Shown here one piece after another: positions 16,128 through 24,744 of a DNA stretch of 34,775 nucleotides. The notes under the pieces were generated by a model. It was not told the origin of the DNA. It searched no databases and saw only the letters and a list, made by a program, of their open reading frames with translations. The stretch spans positions 1 to 34,775 of the forward strand of contig JBCCFD010000024.1 in assembly GCA_039029915.1 (NCBI GenBank), given 5' to 3'. The stretch is from QQUD01 sp039029915 (GTDB lineage: Bacteria; Chloroflexota; Anaerolineae; Promineifilales; Promineifilaceae). Made by a program: the position numbers and the translations under genes. Position 1 is the first letter of the stretch; each line of letters starts with the position of its first letter.

Positions 16128-17270
16128 ATGGTTCAAAACTGCTGGCACATCCAAGACGAGACTGGTTTTTTAATGAATCCAGCCCCCGTGACCGACCTCA
16201 CAAAAATTGATACACCCATCGCGGCTGAATCAGTCGATCAAATTCAAATGGTGGCTGACAACATTCCCCAACTTATCCACACCCATCGCCTGCGGGAAGC
16301 CCTACAAACATTGCCGGTTGTGCAAATGACGCCTTTACAGGGTTGCTCAGATTTCCGCATCGTGGAGCGATTTTTCCAAATTTACGCGCATTTTGCTAAT
16401 GGGTTTATCTGGTGTGAGCAGGATGACCCCATGAATTATTTGCCGAAATCGGTGGCCGTGCCATTTGTGCAGCTAGGTCACTTGGTTGATCGACCACCTA
16501 TTGTGCCGTATGCCATGACAGCTTTAAGCAACTACCAAAAAGTAGACCCTAAAGGCCAGCTTGAGGCGGACAATATGCGCGTGGTGCAAAAGATGATTGA
16601 TACACCAGATGAGTCTTGGTTTCATTTGATTCATGTGGAAATTGAGGGGCGGGCGGCCAAAGCGATTGCCCAAATTGGCAAAATAACCCAAGCCATTGAT
16701 CAGCATGAGCTGCCTCAAACTGAAGCGGGGCTAGCCGTCATAGCAGAGACGTTTGATGGCATGATGACGACGTTTAGGCGCATGCCTGAACAGTGTCGCC
16801 CCGAGCGGTATTTTCATACGCTACGGCCGTATCTGTTTGGCTTTAATGATATTGTGTACGAAGGGGTCGCTGAGTTTGAGGGTAAGCCACAGACTCTGCA
16901 CGGAGAAACCGGCGCGCAAAGCAGCATCATCCCAGCGCTTAAATCATTCTTAGGTCTTGAGCATTCACACGGTGGCTTAACCGAATACTTAGAAATCATG
17001 AAGCGGTACATGCCTAAACCACATCGTGAGTTTTTGGCCCAAATTGATGCCCAGAAACTGCGCCAGTTTATCATCTCTCAAAACGAGCCGAATCTCAAGG
17101 AAGTTTATAATCTTTGCTTGAAAAAAATGGTGGCTTTTCGTTCTCAGCACCTAAACTTTGCCAATGCGTATATCGCATCAAAGGTAGAAAATCCCAAAGG
17201 CACGGGCGGTACTGATTTTATGCGCTGGCTCACCCAGTTGAGGGATGAAACGGCCGTTCAGCTTTTGTAA
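16128..17270 (+). CDS. Indoleamine 2,3-dioxygenase (heme tryptophan dioxygenase)
   Basis: 380 residues. Oxidatively opens the indole ring of L-tryptophan to N-formylkynurenine using heme and O2. Recognised by YFHTLRPYLFGF (residues 228-239, Arg233 equivalent to the substrate-binding Arg of human IDO1), GETGAQSSIIPALKSFLG (259-276), YMPKPHREFL, FRSQHLNFANAYI with proximal heme His341, and GTGGTDFMRWL (358-368). All key residues are intact, so it should be active. No kynurenine formamidase or kynureninase is visible in the window (the partial class V aminotransferase at base 1 is 16 kb away). The Arg-Pro in LRPYLF is the only case I saw where an ACGGCCGT site is read in the CGG-CCG frame. Confidence 0.93.
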   Translation: MVQNCWHIQDETGFLMNPAPVTDLTKIDTPIAAESVDQIQMVADNIPQLIHTHRLREALQTLPVVQMTPLQGCSDFRIVERFFQIYAHFANGFIWCEQDDPMNYLPKSVAVPFVQLGHLVDRPPIVPYAMTALSNYQKVDPKGQLEADNMRVVQKMIDTPDESWFHLIHVEIEGRAAKAIAQIGKITQAIDQHELPQTEAGLAVIAETFDGMMTTFRRMPEQCRPERYFHTLRPYLFGFNDIVYEGVAEFEGKPQTLHGETGAQSSIIPALKSFLGLEHSHGGLTEYLEIMKRYMPKPHREFLAQIDAQKLRQFIISQNEPNLKEVYNLCLKKMVAFRSQHLNFANAYIASKVENPKGTGGTDFMRWLTQLRDETAVQLL

Positions 17271-17300
17271 TCGACGTTGCAGTTTGCAGCATTAACCAAG

Positions 17301-17345
17301 CTACCCAGTTACCTAATTACCCAGTTATCAATTACCCAAATCCCC
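17301..17345. repeat. Heptad repeats running into the 3' end of the kinase gene
   Basis: Units such as GTTACCT, AATTACC, CAGTTAT, CAATTAC follow each other without gaps between two convergent genes. They continue into the last codons of the minus-strand kinase, encoding its C-terminal DLGN and TGA stop. Confidence 0.65.
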
Positions 17346-18539
17346 ACCCGCCGGTAGCCAAACCGCAAACGTCGTGCCCTGGCCCAGCTGTGACCGCACG
17401 CTGATTTTCCCTTTGTGAGCATCAATAATCGATTTAGCAATCGCTAACCCTAACCCCGACTGCCCCTTAGAACGGTTGCGCGCCTCATCGTCTCCCCGAT
17501 AAAATCGCTCAAAAACGTTCGGCAAATCCTCAGCCGCAATGCCTTCGCCCGTATCCGACACCTCAAAGAGAACGCCGCTGTCTTCTGGGCGAGCATTCAG
17601 GTTAATTTTGCCCTGCGCGGGAGTATGCCGCAGCGCATTGCTCACTAAATTATTAAACACCTGAGCGATTCGCTCGACGTCTACCGTGACAGCAGGCAAA
17701 TTAGCTGTGGCGCTAAGTTCCAGCGCAACCTCTTGCGCTTCCGCCTGTTGATAATGGGTGATCACAGCCCGTTCCAAAAGTGCTTTTGGATTCACAGCGC
17801 GGGCGTGTAGCCGCAGCTCACCAGCGTCGGCCAGTGAGATTGTGCGCAAATCATTGAGCAGATGCTGTAGGTGATGAACCTGGTGGTTCATGGCCCGGTA
17901 CATTTCAGGGTTGCCTTCTAACTTGCCTTCGTTGAGGGCTTCAGTGTAGCCAGCAATCACGCTTAACGGCGTTCGTAAATCGTGGGCAATATCAGCCGTC
18001 ATTTGCTCTCGCAGCTGATTCGCTCGCGCCAAATCGAAGCTCATTTTGTTAAACGCTTTGGTTAATTCACCAATCTCATCCGTAGCCGTGACGGGCACCT
18101 GAACGCCCAATTCACCACCCGCCAGCTTGTGAGAAGCCTGCGTCAGTGAGGTAATTGGCTTGAGCAGTTGTCTTGAAATGCCAAGACCAACCAAAAGGGC
18201 CACGATTGTCCCACTGCCAAACCCCCACAGTAGCCCTCTAGTTATATTATTTTCAAATTGACCCTCGGGTGTATTTGGTAAAAAGCGGCGCCATCCTCTG
18301 GGAAACGGCCGTTCTTCATCACGGTCTCTATTTGGGTTGTTGCCTTGGCTGGAGCCACTTCTTAACGGGGGTTCCCCTTCTGCTTGGCGTCGGTCTTCGA
18401 TTCGCTCTTGATTTTCATTCACAAAGTTAATAAACCCTTGGATGATTTGATAGCGGACGATAGATCCACCAGCCAGAGTAGCCAGTAAAGTGATCAGCAC
18501 AAAAGAAAGGGTGAGCTTAACGCTTAGCGAGCGAAACAT
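17328..18539 (-). CDS. Sensor histidine kinase (HAMP, BaeS-like)
   Basis: 403 residues. TM1 ~7-29, a short extracellular Arg/Asp/Glu/Gly-rich loop (RDRDEERPFPRGWRR) of about 70 residues, TM2 ~102-121, HAMP ~120-172, phosphoacceptor His186 in ADIAHDLRTPLS, N-box FNNLVSNALRH (~295-304), DTGEGI (329-334) and GLGLAIAKSII. Autophosphorylates and transfers to the response regulator encoded just upstream; the regulator stop and kinase start are 3 bp apart, with GGAGAA in the end of the regulator gene. The charged sensor loop may detect cations, envelope stress or the secreted neighbour protein. The gene ends inside a heptad repeat. Confidence 0.92.
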   Translation of the reverse strand: MFRSLSVKLTLSFVLITLLATLAGGSIVRYQIIQGFINFVNENQERIEDRRQAEGEPPLRSGSSQGNNPNRDRDEERPFPRGWRRFLPNTPEGQFENNITRGLLWGFGSGTIVALLVGLGISRQLLKPITSLTQASHKLAGGELGVQVPVTATDEIGELTKAFNKMSFDLARANQLREQMTADIAHDLRTPLSVIAGYTEALNEGKLEGNPEMYRAMNHQVHHLQHLLNDLRTISLADAGELRLHARAVNPKALLERAVITHYQQAEAQEVALELSATANLPAVTVDVERIAQVFNNLVSNALRHTPAQGKINLNARPEDSGVLFEVSDTGEGIAAEDLPNVFERFYRGDDEARNRSKGQSGLGLAIAKSIIDAHKGKISVRSQLGQGTTFAVWLPAGGDLGN

Positions 18540-18542
18540 AGT

Positions 18543-19232
18543 TTACTTCTCCGGTCTGGTAAAACGATAGCCAAAACCGTAGACGGTTTCAATCCAATAT
18601 GGCTTACTGGGATTTGCTTCAATCTTTTGACGCAGGCGACGAATGTGCACATCGACGTTCCGCTCATACCCATCAGTCGCAATTTCATAGGAGTCATCTA
18701 ATAGCTCGAGCCGCGAGAAAACGCGACCAGCATTGCGCATTAAGGTCAGCAAGATATGATATTCTGACGGGGTGAGCTCAATCGGCTGCTCGTTAATCAT
18801 CGCGCGTCGAGCAGCCAAATCTAAGATAACATCCCCAATTTGAATGATGTCACTTGCAGATGCAGACGTTCCGGTTCGGCGCAGCAGAGAGCGAACTCGA
18901 GCCGTTAATTCGCGGGGGCTAAATGGCTTGGTCACATAATCATCTGCCCCGAGCTCTAAGCCAAGCACCATGTCCGTTTCGTCAATTTTGGCAGTCAGCA
19001 TAATGATAGGCGTATCAGACGCTCTTTGGAATGTGCGCACAAATTCATACCCATCCATACCTGGCATCATTAAATCGAGAATGATTAGATTTGGTTTTTC
19101 CTGCTGAGCTACTTCAAGACCGTTCAGGCCATCAACGGCCGTTACGACCTTATACCCCTCTTGACTCAAATATGAAGAGACCATATCTCGAATATCTTTT
19201 TCGTCATCTATAACAAGGATAGTTTGGGGCAT
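18543..19232 (-). CDS. OmpR/PhoB-type response regulator
   Basis: 229 residues. Receiver domain with Asp9/Asp10, phosphoacceptor Asp53 (LIILDLMMPG), Thr80 and Lys102 (YVTKPFS), then a winged-helix trans_reg_C domain (LTPSEYHILLTLMRNAGRVFSRLELL, VDVHIRRLRQKIE, TVYGFGYRF). It partners with the downstream kinase. A perfect 17-bp hairpin lies 76 bp upstream (19308-19347). The secreted helical-repeat gene sits upstream on the same strand and is its likeliest target or operon partner. Confidence 0.94.
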   Translation of the reverse strand: MPQTILVIDDEKDIRDMVSSYLSQEGYKVVTAVDGLNGLEVAQQEKPNLIILDLMMPGMDGYEFVRTFQRASDTPIIMLTAKIDETDMVLGLELGADDYVTKPFSPRELTARVRSLLRRTGTSASASDIIQIGDVILDLAARRAMINEQPIELTPSEYHILLTLMRNAGRVFSRLELLDDSYEIATDGYERNVDVHIRRLRQKIEANPSKPYWIETVYGFGYRFTRPEK

Positions 19233-19307
19233 GGGTGTGTCCTTTTGGGGTGGATGGTAAGCAGTTTTCAGTAATTATCATTTCAGAAACACATTAACAA
19301 ACAAAAC

Positions 19308-19347
19308 GGTTAATGGTTATTAGTGAGTATACTAATAACCATTAACC
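19308..19347. repeat. Perfect 17-bp inverted repeat
   Basis: 19308-19324 and 19331-19347 are exact reverse complements around a 6-bp spacer, composed of GGTTAAT/GGTTATT heptad-like units. It lies upstream of the response regulator gene, where it could be an operator, a terminator-like attenuator, or just a folded repeat. Confidence 0.6.
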
Positions 19348-19376
19348 TTAGTAAATCTATGGAGGAGAATTAGGTT

Positions 19377-19427
19377 GGTCATTCACCAGTAGATAGTTGA
19401 ATTTCGGGCTGCTACCAGTGAATGACC
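19377..19427 (-). terminator. Hairpin after the secreted repeat protein gene
   Basis: GGTCATTCAC (19377-19386) pairs with GTGAATGACC (19418-19427). The stem extends to 16 positions with two mismatches and the loop is about 19 nt. It starts 9 bp past the stop of the 19436 gene. There is no T-run, so it may only partly separate that gene from the regulator/kinase pair. Confidence 0.45.
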
Positions 19428-19435
19428 GTTCTTAC

Positions 19436-20302
19436 TTATGCATTTTGTCCTGGCGCAACTGCGTTGCCGTTGCCATTGCCATTTCGTGGTCCATTCCCAT
19501 TGCCTCGGCCACCGTTACCACGTCCGCCTCGACCATCGCGACCGTCACGGCCGTTTAAGAGTCGTTCAGCTTGTTCTTCAGTCAGGGTGCCGTCTTCAAC
19601 AGCGTCATTAACGATTGATTCCATCACAGCTTGGGCATTTTCAGCAACCTCTTCGGCAGTCAAATCAAGGTCAGCCAAAAGATCTTCATAGCTGGTTGTT
19701 GCGTCACGAGCCGCGTCTAGGTCAGCTTCGCTGATGCCTAATGCTTCTGCAAAAATCGCATCCTTATCAATTGAATCGCGGAACGCCTGCACCGCTTCAA
19801 ATTCTGCAGCTTGCTCTTCGGTAATACGACCCGCTTCAATCATGGCGTCGATGCGCTCTTGTTGCAAAGCCTCTTTTGCAGCTTCCAAATCAGCAACCTC
19901 TACACCAAGGGCCTCGGCGAAGAATGCTGATTCATCGTAGATACCACGATAATATTGACCGCGACCAAGGCGCAATTTGCCATCGTCTTCGATAAGTGCG
20001 TCGGCTTCGTCTGAGGTAATCCAGCCGTCGATAGCGGCTTGTTCAATCATGGCTACTTTTGCGGCATCACGAGCGGTTTCTAGGTCTTCAACCGTTACGC
20101 CTAGCGCTTCAGCATATGCATCTAAGCTTTGACCGCGTCCACCACCGCGACGGTGGTTAACAGTTTCTTGAACAACGGCCGTTACTGTTTGTGAAACGAC
20201 ATTGTCACTATCCTGAGCGGCCACAAATCCGGTTGTGGCTACGGCAGAAACGAGCGCAAATCCGCCAACGATTGTCCATGTTTTCCAATTTTTTAAATTC
20301 AT
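19436..20302 (-). CDS. Secreted helical-repeat protein with Gly/Asn/Arg-rich tail (DUF2680-like)
   Basis: 288 residues from the third in-frame ATG (20302), chosen because AAGGA lies 8 nt before it while the first ATG (20311) overlaps that site. Signal peptide ending near FVAAQDS. Three repeats of the type AxAEALGVxxxDLExA (about residues 60, 130, 190), each followed by a helix and a 'GxITxEQA' turn, as in DUF2680-type envelope proteins of Firmicutes and Chloroflexota. The last ~40 residues are a low-complexity NGRDGRDGRGGRGNGG-like tail. Its position ahead of a two-component operon suggests a periplasmic chaperone or accessory controlled by it, an inference from context. Confidence 0.7.
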   Translation of the reverse strand: MNLKNWKTWTIVGGFALVSAVATTGFVAAQDSDNVVSQTVTAVVQETVNHRRGGGRGQSLDAYAEALGVTVEDLETARDAAKVAMIEQAAIDGWITSDEADALIEDDGKLRLGRGQYYRGIYDESAFFAEALGVEVADLEAAKEALQQERIDAMIEAGRITEEQAAEFEAVQAFRDSIDKDAIFAEALGISEADLDAARDATTSYEDLLADLDLTAEEVAENAQAVMESIVNDAVEDGTLTEEQAERLLNGRDGRDGRGGRGNGGRGNGNGPRNGNGNGNAVAPGQNA

Positions 20303-20434
20303 TTCATTCATCCTTTATATTGCTTTGGTGACTTCGCTGTTGTTGTCACCGCGCTTAATTTCGTTTGATGATGAAAGAATATCGTCGGCTTATTGCGAAA
20401 ATGTGAAGAAGTTGTATCAAGGATGTTTATGAAA

Positions 20435-20479
20435 CTTTACAAAAAGATGAGTCACCCAATCATTTTTGCCTTGGGTTAC
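20435..20479 (-). terminator. Possible weak terminator
   Basis: GTCACCCAA (20451-20459) pairs at 8 of 9 positions with TTGGGTTAC (20471-20479), which overlaps the stop codon of the lipoprotein gene. On the minus strand it is followed by a CTTTTTG run. The stem is short. Confidence 0.35.
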
Positions 20480-21231
20480 GGATCGCTGAAGTTCCCCTCT
20501 GGTTCAAAAAATGTCTTAATTCTGTCATCACGAATGCGGTCCCTAAACTGAATGGCATCTTCTGCTGTGGCAGTTACTGAAATGATTCTTGCTTCAAACT
20601 CGGTTAGCTCATGGTAATTATCTTGAAAGGCTTGGACTTCACGTAATTCACCAGAGTTATCGATGGGATCGATCAGAGCGTATTGAAATTGACCAGGTAG
20701 AAAATTTAGGGTTGCCTTATCAACCGCTAAGGTTACGCGTATAACAGGATAATCAACATTGAATGTCGAATGAGTATCGAGAAAAATACCACTATACATT
20801 GTTTCGCCATCTACTTTTACAGTAAACGGCCGTCCATTTATGCCCCACTGAATTGGATTATCTCGTCCCATCTCTGCATCGATGTCCGCAAAGAAACGTG
20901 CTTCCTCAGAAACGTGGGGAGTGCGGGAAACGGCCGTTTCTAAGCGTTCAGTAGCCTCGCTAGTTAAAAGCATCGTTTGTAAATCCCAATCGTATGTTTC
21001 AATATCTTGCAAGCCAAGCATAAACAATTCATCACGCTTTCCAAGCTGCTCAATCACAGGAAACGCCTCATATGATTCTTCCTTCAGGTTCAAAGAGAAC
21101 GTATCCTCCTTATAAATAATCAGCTGAAACGCTTCACTTTGAGAATTAGAATCTTCTGGCAAACAACCAAAGCCCAAAAGCAACAAAATAAAAACCGCGC
21201 TGATTTGTAAGTATTTCGACCGTTTATTCAT
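20476..21231 (-). CDS. Lipoprotein of unknown function
   Basis: 251 residues from ATG 21231, placed right after GGGAGG; an ATG 12 bp further upstream precedes that site and is unlikely. Signal peptide with lipobox LGFGC (Cys23), so LspA-processed and membrane-anchored. The mature part is acidic and beta/alpha mixed (IQWGINGRPFTVKVDGETMYSGIFLDTHSTF, VIRVTLAVDKATLNFLPGQFQYALIDP). I recognise no catalytic motif. It lies 33 bp downstream of the RDD-like gene on the same strand. Confidence 0.7.
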   Translation of the reverse strand: MNKRSKYLQISAVFILLLLGFGCLPEDSNSQSEAFQLIIYKEDTFSLNLKEESYEAFPVIEQLGKRDELFMLGLQDIETYDWDLQTMLLTSEATERLETAVSRTPHVSEEARFFADIDAEMGRDNPIQWGINGRPFTVKVDGETMYSGIFLDTHSTFNVDYPVIRVTLAVDKATLNFLPGQFQYALIDPIDNSGELREVQAFQDNYHELTEFEARIISVTATAEDAIQFRDRIRDDRIKTFFEPEGNFSDP

Positions 21232-21263
21232 CGAACCTCCCATTGATGAACCATGCGATTACA

Positions 21264-22389
21264 TCACTCAAGCCCAAGCCGTTCTTCCCAGCTCTCAATG
21301 CGAAACTGAGCCCCTTGCGTTTGCCTAGAAGTTATCAGGCCCAAATCCATCCCTTGCATCACTCTGATCGTCATGCCATCAAGTTCACGGATGTCATCAT
21401 ACTGCTCAAAAACCTGATGAGCGATTGAATCAATAATCTTATCACACTGGAGCTGAGCTGTTTGGCAATCTTTTCTTAGCCAAGCCAGCACTTCCAAATC
21501 AGTCAAGCTATTTTCTGTCTGCAAGTTTGTTCGCGTTAAGACGTTGACACTTACAGAATGAAACAAAGCCGGATCGTGAAGTTCCGCTTGTAATTGCTGC
21601 AGTTCTGAGAGGTTAGCAACGTTGGGTTGAATACGGCCGATAACCCAATCCCCCCATACGGCACCGCTGAACGTCATGACAACAACAAAGGCTCCAATCC
21701 CCATCAACACGCGCCGATGAAGAGTTGGTAAAGCTGGTGAGGGTTGAGTGGTGATAGGCTGTTCAGCTGTTTGTATGACAAATGTTCCCATCAAGAGATC
21801 ATAAATCGTCTGCTTGGTTGCCCGATTAAAAAGGAGCGTATAGGTGAACATTAGTCCAAATCCCCAAACAAATAAGTTTGCAAAATCCCCAAACAAATAA
21901 GTTTGCAAAAATCGAACCGACGGGGGTGCTCCAAAGCGGCAGTGCCCACTGATTCATGATAATCAGTAGGGAAAAAAGCAGCGCTCGATAAAATGAAGTT
22001 TTTACGGAGATAAGCTCTTTTCGCGCATTAGCCACGCCAATCTTCATGAACCGCTTGCCAATTGTTTGCCCATTTTTGAGGTTGGAATTGTAAATAGTGA
22101 AGTAAGTGACCATCAAAATTAAAGACACGATTCGTCCGTACGGCCCTATCCTAAAAAAGAATCCTCGAAGAGGGATTGAAAGAAGCGATAATCCAATACC
22201 AAGCACAACCGTATCTATCACGGAGGCTAAAATGCGTTGCCGAAATTTAGCAAAAGGAAATGGTGCTAAGGAAGATATCTGATCGGCTTCAACAGATGTG
22301 CGCGCTTCGGTTTCTTTCATTTCTGTATTATCAATAATGTCCTCCTTTAGCTCGCTTTCTGGCTTAACTGGTTCGGCTTCACTGTTCAT
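21264..22389 (-). pseudogene. RDD-domain membrane protein, frameshifted by a 25-bp tandem duplication
   Basis: The N-terminal part (from ATG 22389, GGAGGG upstream) has a cytoplasmic acidic leader, then an RDD-type membrane domain: FAKFRQRILASVIDTVVLGIG (Arg and Asp of RDD), SNLKNGQTIGKRFMKIGV, and VGSIFANLFVWGF. It then shifts frame and stops near 21829. The rest of the protein continues in another frame from the second copy of FANLFVWGF: GLMFTYTLLFNRATKQTIYDLLMGTFVI, a further membrane segment and a ~150-residue extracellular domain, ending at 21264. The break coincides with two adjacent identical 25-bp units (21860-21909). Removing one restores a single ~365-residue protein. Could be a real mutation, slippage-based phase variation, or an assembly error. 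Confidence 0.85.
21860..21909. repeat. 25-bp perfect tandem duplication inside the RDD gene
   Basis: Bases 21860-21884 are repeated exactly at 21885-21909. 25 is not a multiple of three, so the extra copy shifts the frame. Both copies encode the FANLFVWGF segment in alternate frames. Confidence 0.92.
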
Positions 22390-22439
22390 ATTCCCTCCAA
22401 AATAGTGTACTTACTTTTGCAACCTTCTACAGTAAAAAA

Positions 22440-22979
22440 CTAACTTTGACGGTGTGTAGTCAGATGACGCACATAGGCATCAAGCAACACAAGCCCTTGC
22501 TCACCCTCTAACTGGCAAAACCAATGTCGTTTGCAATAGCTTGAGTAAACCAATGTATTGTGACGGCAGCCTTCTTCGACACATACGGCCATTCCATTTT
22601 CAGGCCCCAACTCTAAATAGCGATAGTATATTTGGCGCGCTTGTTCGATAGATAATTTAGCGCTAACGGCTTCTATATCTTCTAAAAATTTCTTCTCCAC
22701 TTGGTTATAGGCCATCGTAAATAAAACGATCCATGTCATAAGCCCGGCAAAGAAACCAGACTCAGGCACGAAAGTTGTAATGAGGATGAAAAATAAAATG
22801 GGTAAACCAAAAACCAATCGTTTTCCCATTCGTGAAGATGCGCCAACATCAATAAGTTTCGCTTCAACAAACGGATGGCGGAATAAATAATCCAGCATAT
22901 CAATCCGGCAATATTTACAATCCGTCCTCCAGATGAGATTTTTTAGGCCACAGTTAGGGCAAATCAGCCGCTTATTCAT
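22440..22979 (-). CDS. Zinc-ribbon membrane protein of unknown function
   Basis: 179 residues. The N terminus is a zinc ribbon (CPNC at 7-10 and CKYC at 21-24), then two hydrophobic segments (VFGLPILFFILITTFVP, FFAGLMTWIVLFTMAY), then a cytoplasmic part with further Cys/His (CVEEGCRH, SYCKRHWFC) that may bind a second metal. The ATG at 22979 overlaps the stop of the SPFH gene by 8 bp, with GAGAAGG upstream; a GTG one codon earlier is possible. The overlap implies coupling and a shared role at the membrane with the SPFH protein. Confidence 0.75.
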   Translation of the reverse strand: MNKRLICPNCGLKNLIWRTDCKYCRIDMLDYLFRHPFVEAKLIDVGASSRMGKRLVFGLPILFFILITTFVPESGFFAGLMTWIVLFTMAYNQVEKKFLEDIEAVSAKLSIEQARQIYYRYLELGPENGMAVCVEEGCRHNTLVYSSYCKRHWFCQLEGEQGLVLLDAYVRHLTTHRQS

Positions 22980-24744
22980 CACCAGCCTTCTCTTTGAGCA
23001 TCAGTCCAAGCAAGCCATCCACCATCCCGCCCGCCTGACCACTGCTCACCGACACATCCGGCACCACGCGTACCTGCTGCTCACCAATAATTTGCATCAG
23101 CTGAACGGCCGTAAATCCATCACCACCCAGTGCCTCAACACCCACGCGATACGCTTCAGCTTTCGCTTGCCCTTTGTTGCGAATGGAATCCGCTTCACTC
23201 AAAGAAATGACCCGATTGGCTTCGGCTTGCCCATTGGCCTCTTTAATGGACGATTGCGCTTTTAATTCCGCGATATGGACTCCCTGCTCAGACTTCACCA
23301 TCTCCTGCTGAATATCCGCCATTGAGGTGGCCCGCACAAGGGCTTGCCTTTGCTCTTGAGCGAGCTGTTGAATTTCAAACGTTTTACGCTGTTCTTCCGC
23401 AATTTTGCGATCTGTTTGTGTAATCATAAGCTGTTCCGGTGGCGTAATGTCGCCAATCAACGTGTCAATTGCCTGTACGTCATACGCCTCTAGTGCCTCA
23501 CGAATATGCATCGTGGCCTCCACTTGCCGCTCACTGCGTGCCCCTAAAAAGTCAAGCACGGTGTATGCCTGTGCCGAATTACGAAAATAGTTACCCACAA
23601 TCGGCTGAAGCACATGATCAACCAAATTTTGCACCGCCCCAACCCGAGAAATGACCTTGGGCGCATCGAGCGCACCAATATGAATAATTTGGGCTACATC
23701 TAAATTAAACGCAAAACCATCCAAAGATCGGACAGTAATTGGGTTGAGTTTGGCATCATACTTATGACTTTCAGTTCGGGATGCCCAGTTGAGCACAATA
23801 TTGGTGGTTGGCACTCGCTCAACTTTCAGCACGCGCGTGTTGAGGGGATGCTTGCCCGGATAGAGCGGCGACACCCAAACCCCTTTATGGCCGGGGTCAA
23901 CCAGATTGCCGTATTTGAACCCTTCCCCGCTCACATCAAGGTGCGCTTTCCCCACGTAGGCGATCACAATGCCCACGTGACCGATGGGGATTTCTGTCAT
24001 CGGCACTTGCTCTACATCTACAAACCACGGGTTGAGATTCCATGCCCCCGAAAGAAGCACCTGTTCTTGAAGCCCTCGACGGCCGTTTTTATCTAAGAAT
24101 ATTTGAGCATTTTGGTAGTTGTCGTGTCCGTGAATTTCAGGCCCAGCAATTTCACCGGGGTCGATCGGTTGCCCGTCTAAAGTGGTCACAATTCCGACCC
24201 GATCGGGCATGACGGTGTAAACGTGAAGTTCGTCCGGAGCCATTTCGTTGGCAACGGCCGTTTCTGAAGTAATCACCGTAAACAACGCTTGGTTAATGCG
24301 GTAGGTCCCAGCCGTTAACAGCCCTAGCTGACGCCCCTTCTCCCCCTTATTTTGCAAAAACTTACGGGCATCTTGGAAGTTGTCACAGTCAACAATCTGG
24401 CCAAGGATACGCTCTGGCGGGATCGTTTCCCCTGCTGCGGCAACGATAAGTCCGATTTGGCCTTGGGGGATCTCAATAACGGCCGTTTTTTTCACGGCGT
24501 AGCGCCACGGAAAGTACCCAAAGTGCCAGCCTGGCACCAACGTGTCGGCTTGATAGCCAGCTTCTCCCTCAAGCGCAATAAGCTGCCCCGGCGCCAGCCG
24601 CGCCCCAAATTTTTTAACGACAATACCAACCTGCCGTTCATTGATGATGACAAGTCCAGTCAATGAGCGCGCAAAAATTAGAAATAAAGCGAAGCCAATA
24701 AGGCCAAAACTGATATACAGTAAAGCGACTGATGATGTAAACAT
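22972..24744 (-). CDS. SPFH/band-7 (flotillin-like) membrane scaffold protein
   Basis: 590 residues from ATG 24744 (GAGGA 6 nt upstream); the ATG 30 bp earlier falls in a heptad repeat. An N-terminal membrane anchor (residues ~5-24), then a repeated beta module seen four times as xVGIVxxxxGxxxxPGE. Two of these are followed by matching helices, DNFQDARKFLQNKGEKG and DNYQNAQIFLDKNGRRG, so the N-terminal half contains an internal duplication. The band-7 domain proper follows (NPITVRSLDGFAFNLDVAQIIHI, ~335-460), then a long coiled coil rich in Ala/Glu/Gln (AEEQRKTFEIQQLAQEQRQ, AKAEAYRVG) and a Gly-rich end. Likely organises membrane microdomains. The downstream zinc-ribbon gene is coupled by overlap. 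Confidence 0.88.
   Translation of the reverse strand: MFTSSVALLYISFGLIGFALFLIFARSLTGLVIINERQVGIVVKKFGARLAPGQLIALEGEAGYQADTLVPGWHFGYFPWRYAVKKTAVIEIPQGQIGLIVAAAGETIPPERILGQIVDCDNFQDARKFLQNKGEKGRQLGLLTAGTYRINQALFTVITSETAVANEMAPDELHVYTVMPDRVGIVTTLDGQPIDPGEIAGPEIHGHDNYQNAQIFLDKNGRRGLQEQVLLSGAWNLNPWFVDVEQVPMTEIPIGHVGIVIAYVGKAHLDVSGEGFKYGNLVDPGHKGVWVSPLYPGKHPLNTRVLKVERVPTTNIVLNWASRTESHKYDAKLNPITVRSLDGFAFNLDVAQIIHIGALDAPKVISRVGAVQNLVDHVLQPIVGNYFRNSAQAYTVLDFLGARSERQVEATMHIREALEAYDVQAIDTLIGDITPPEQLMITQTDRKIAEEQRKTFEIQQLAQEQRQALVRATSMADIQQEMVKSEQGVHIAELKAQSSIKEANGQAEANRVISLSEADSIRNKGQAKAEAYRVGVEALGGDGFTAVQLMQIIGEQQVRVVPDVSVSSGQAGGMVDGLLGLMLKEKAGDE

Noticed and set aside
19422..19691. Pro/Ser-rich open frame on the plus strand
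   Set aside because: It is the antisense shadow of the Gly/Asn/Arg-rich tail of the secreted repeat protein.
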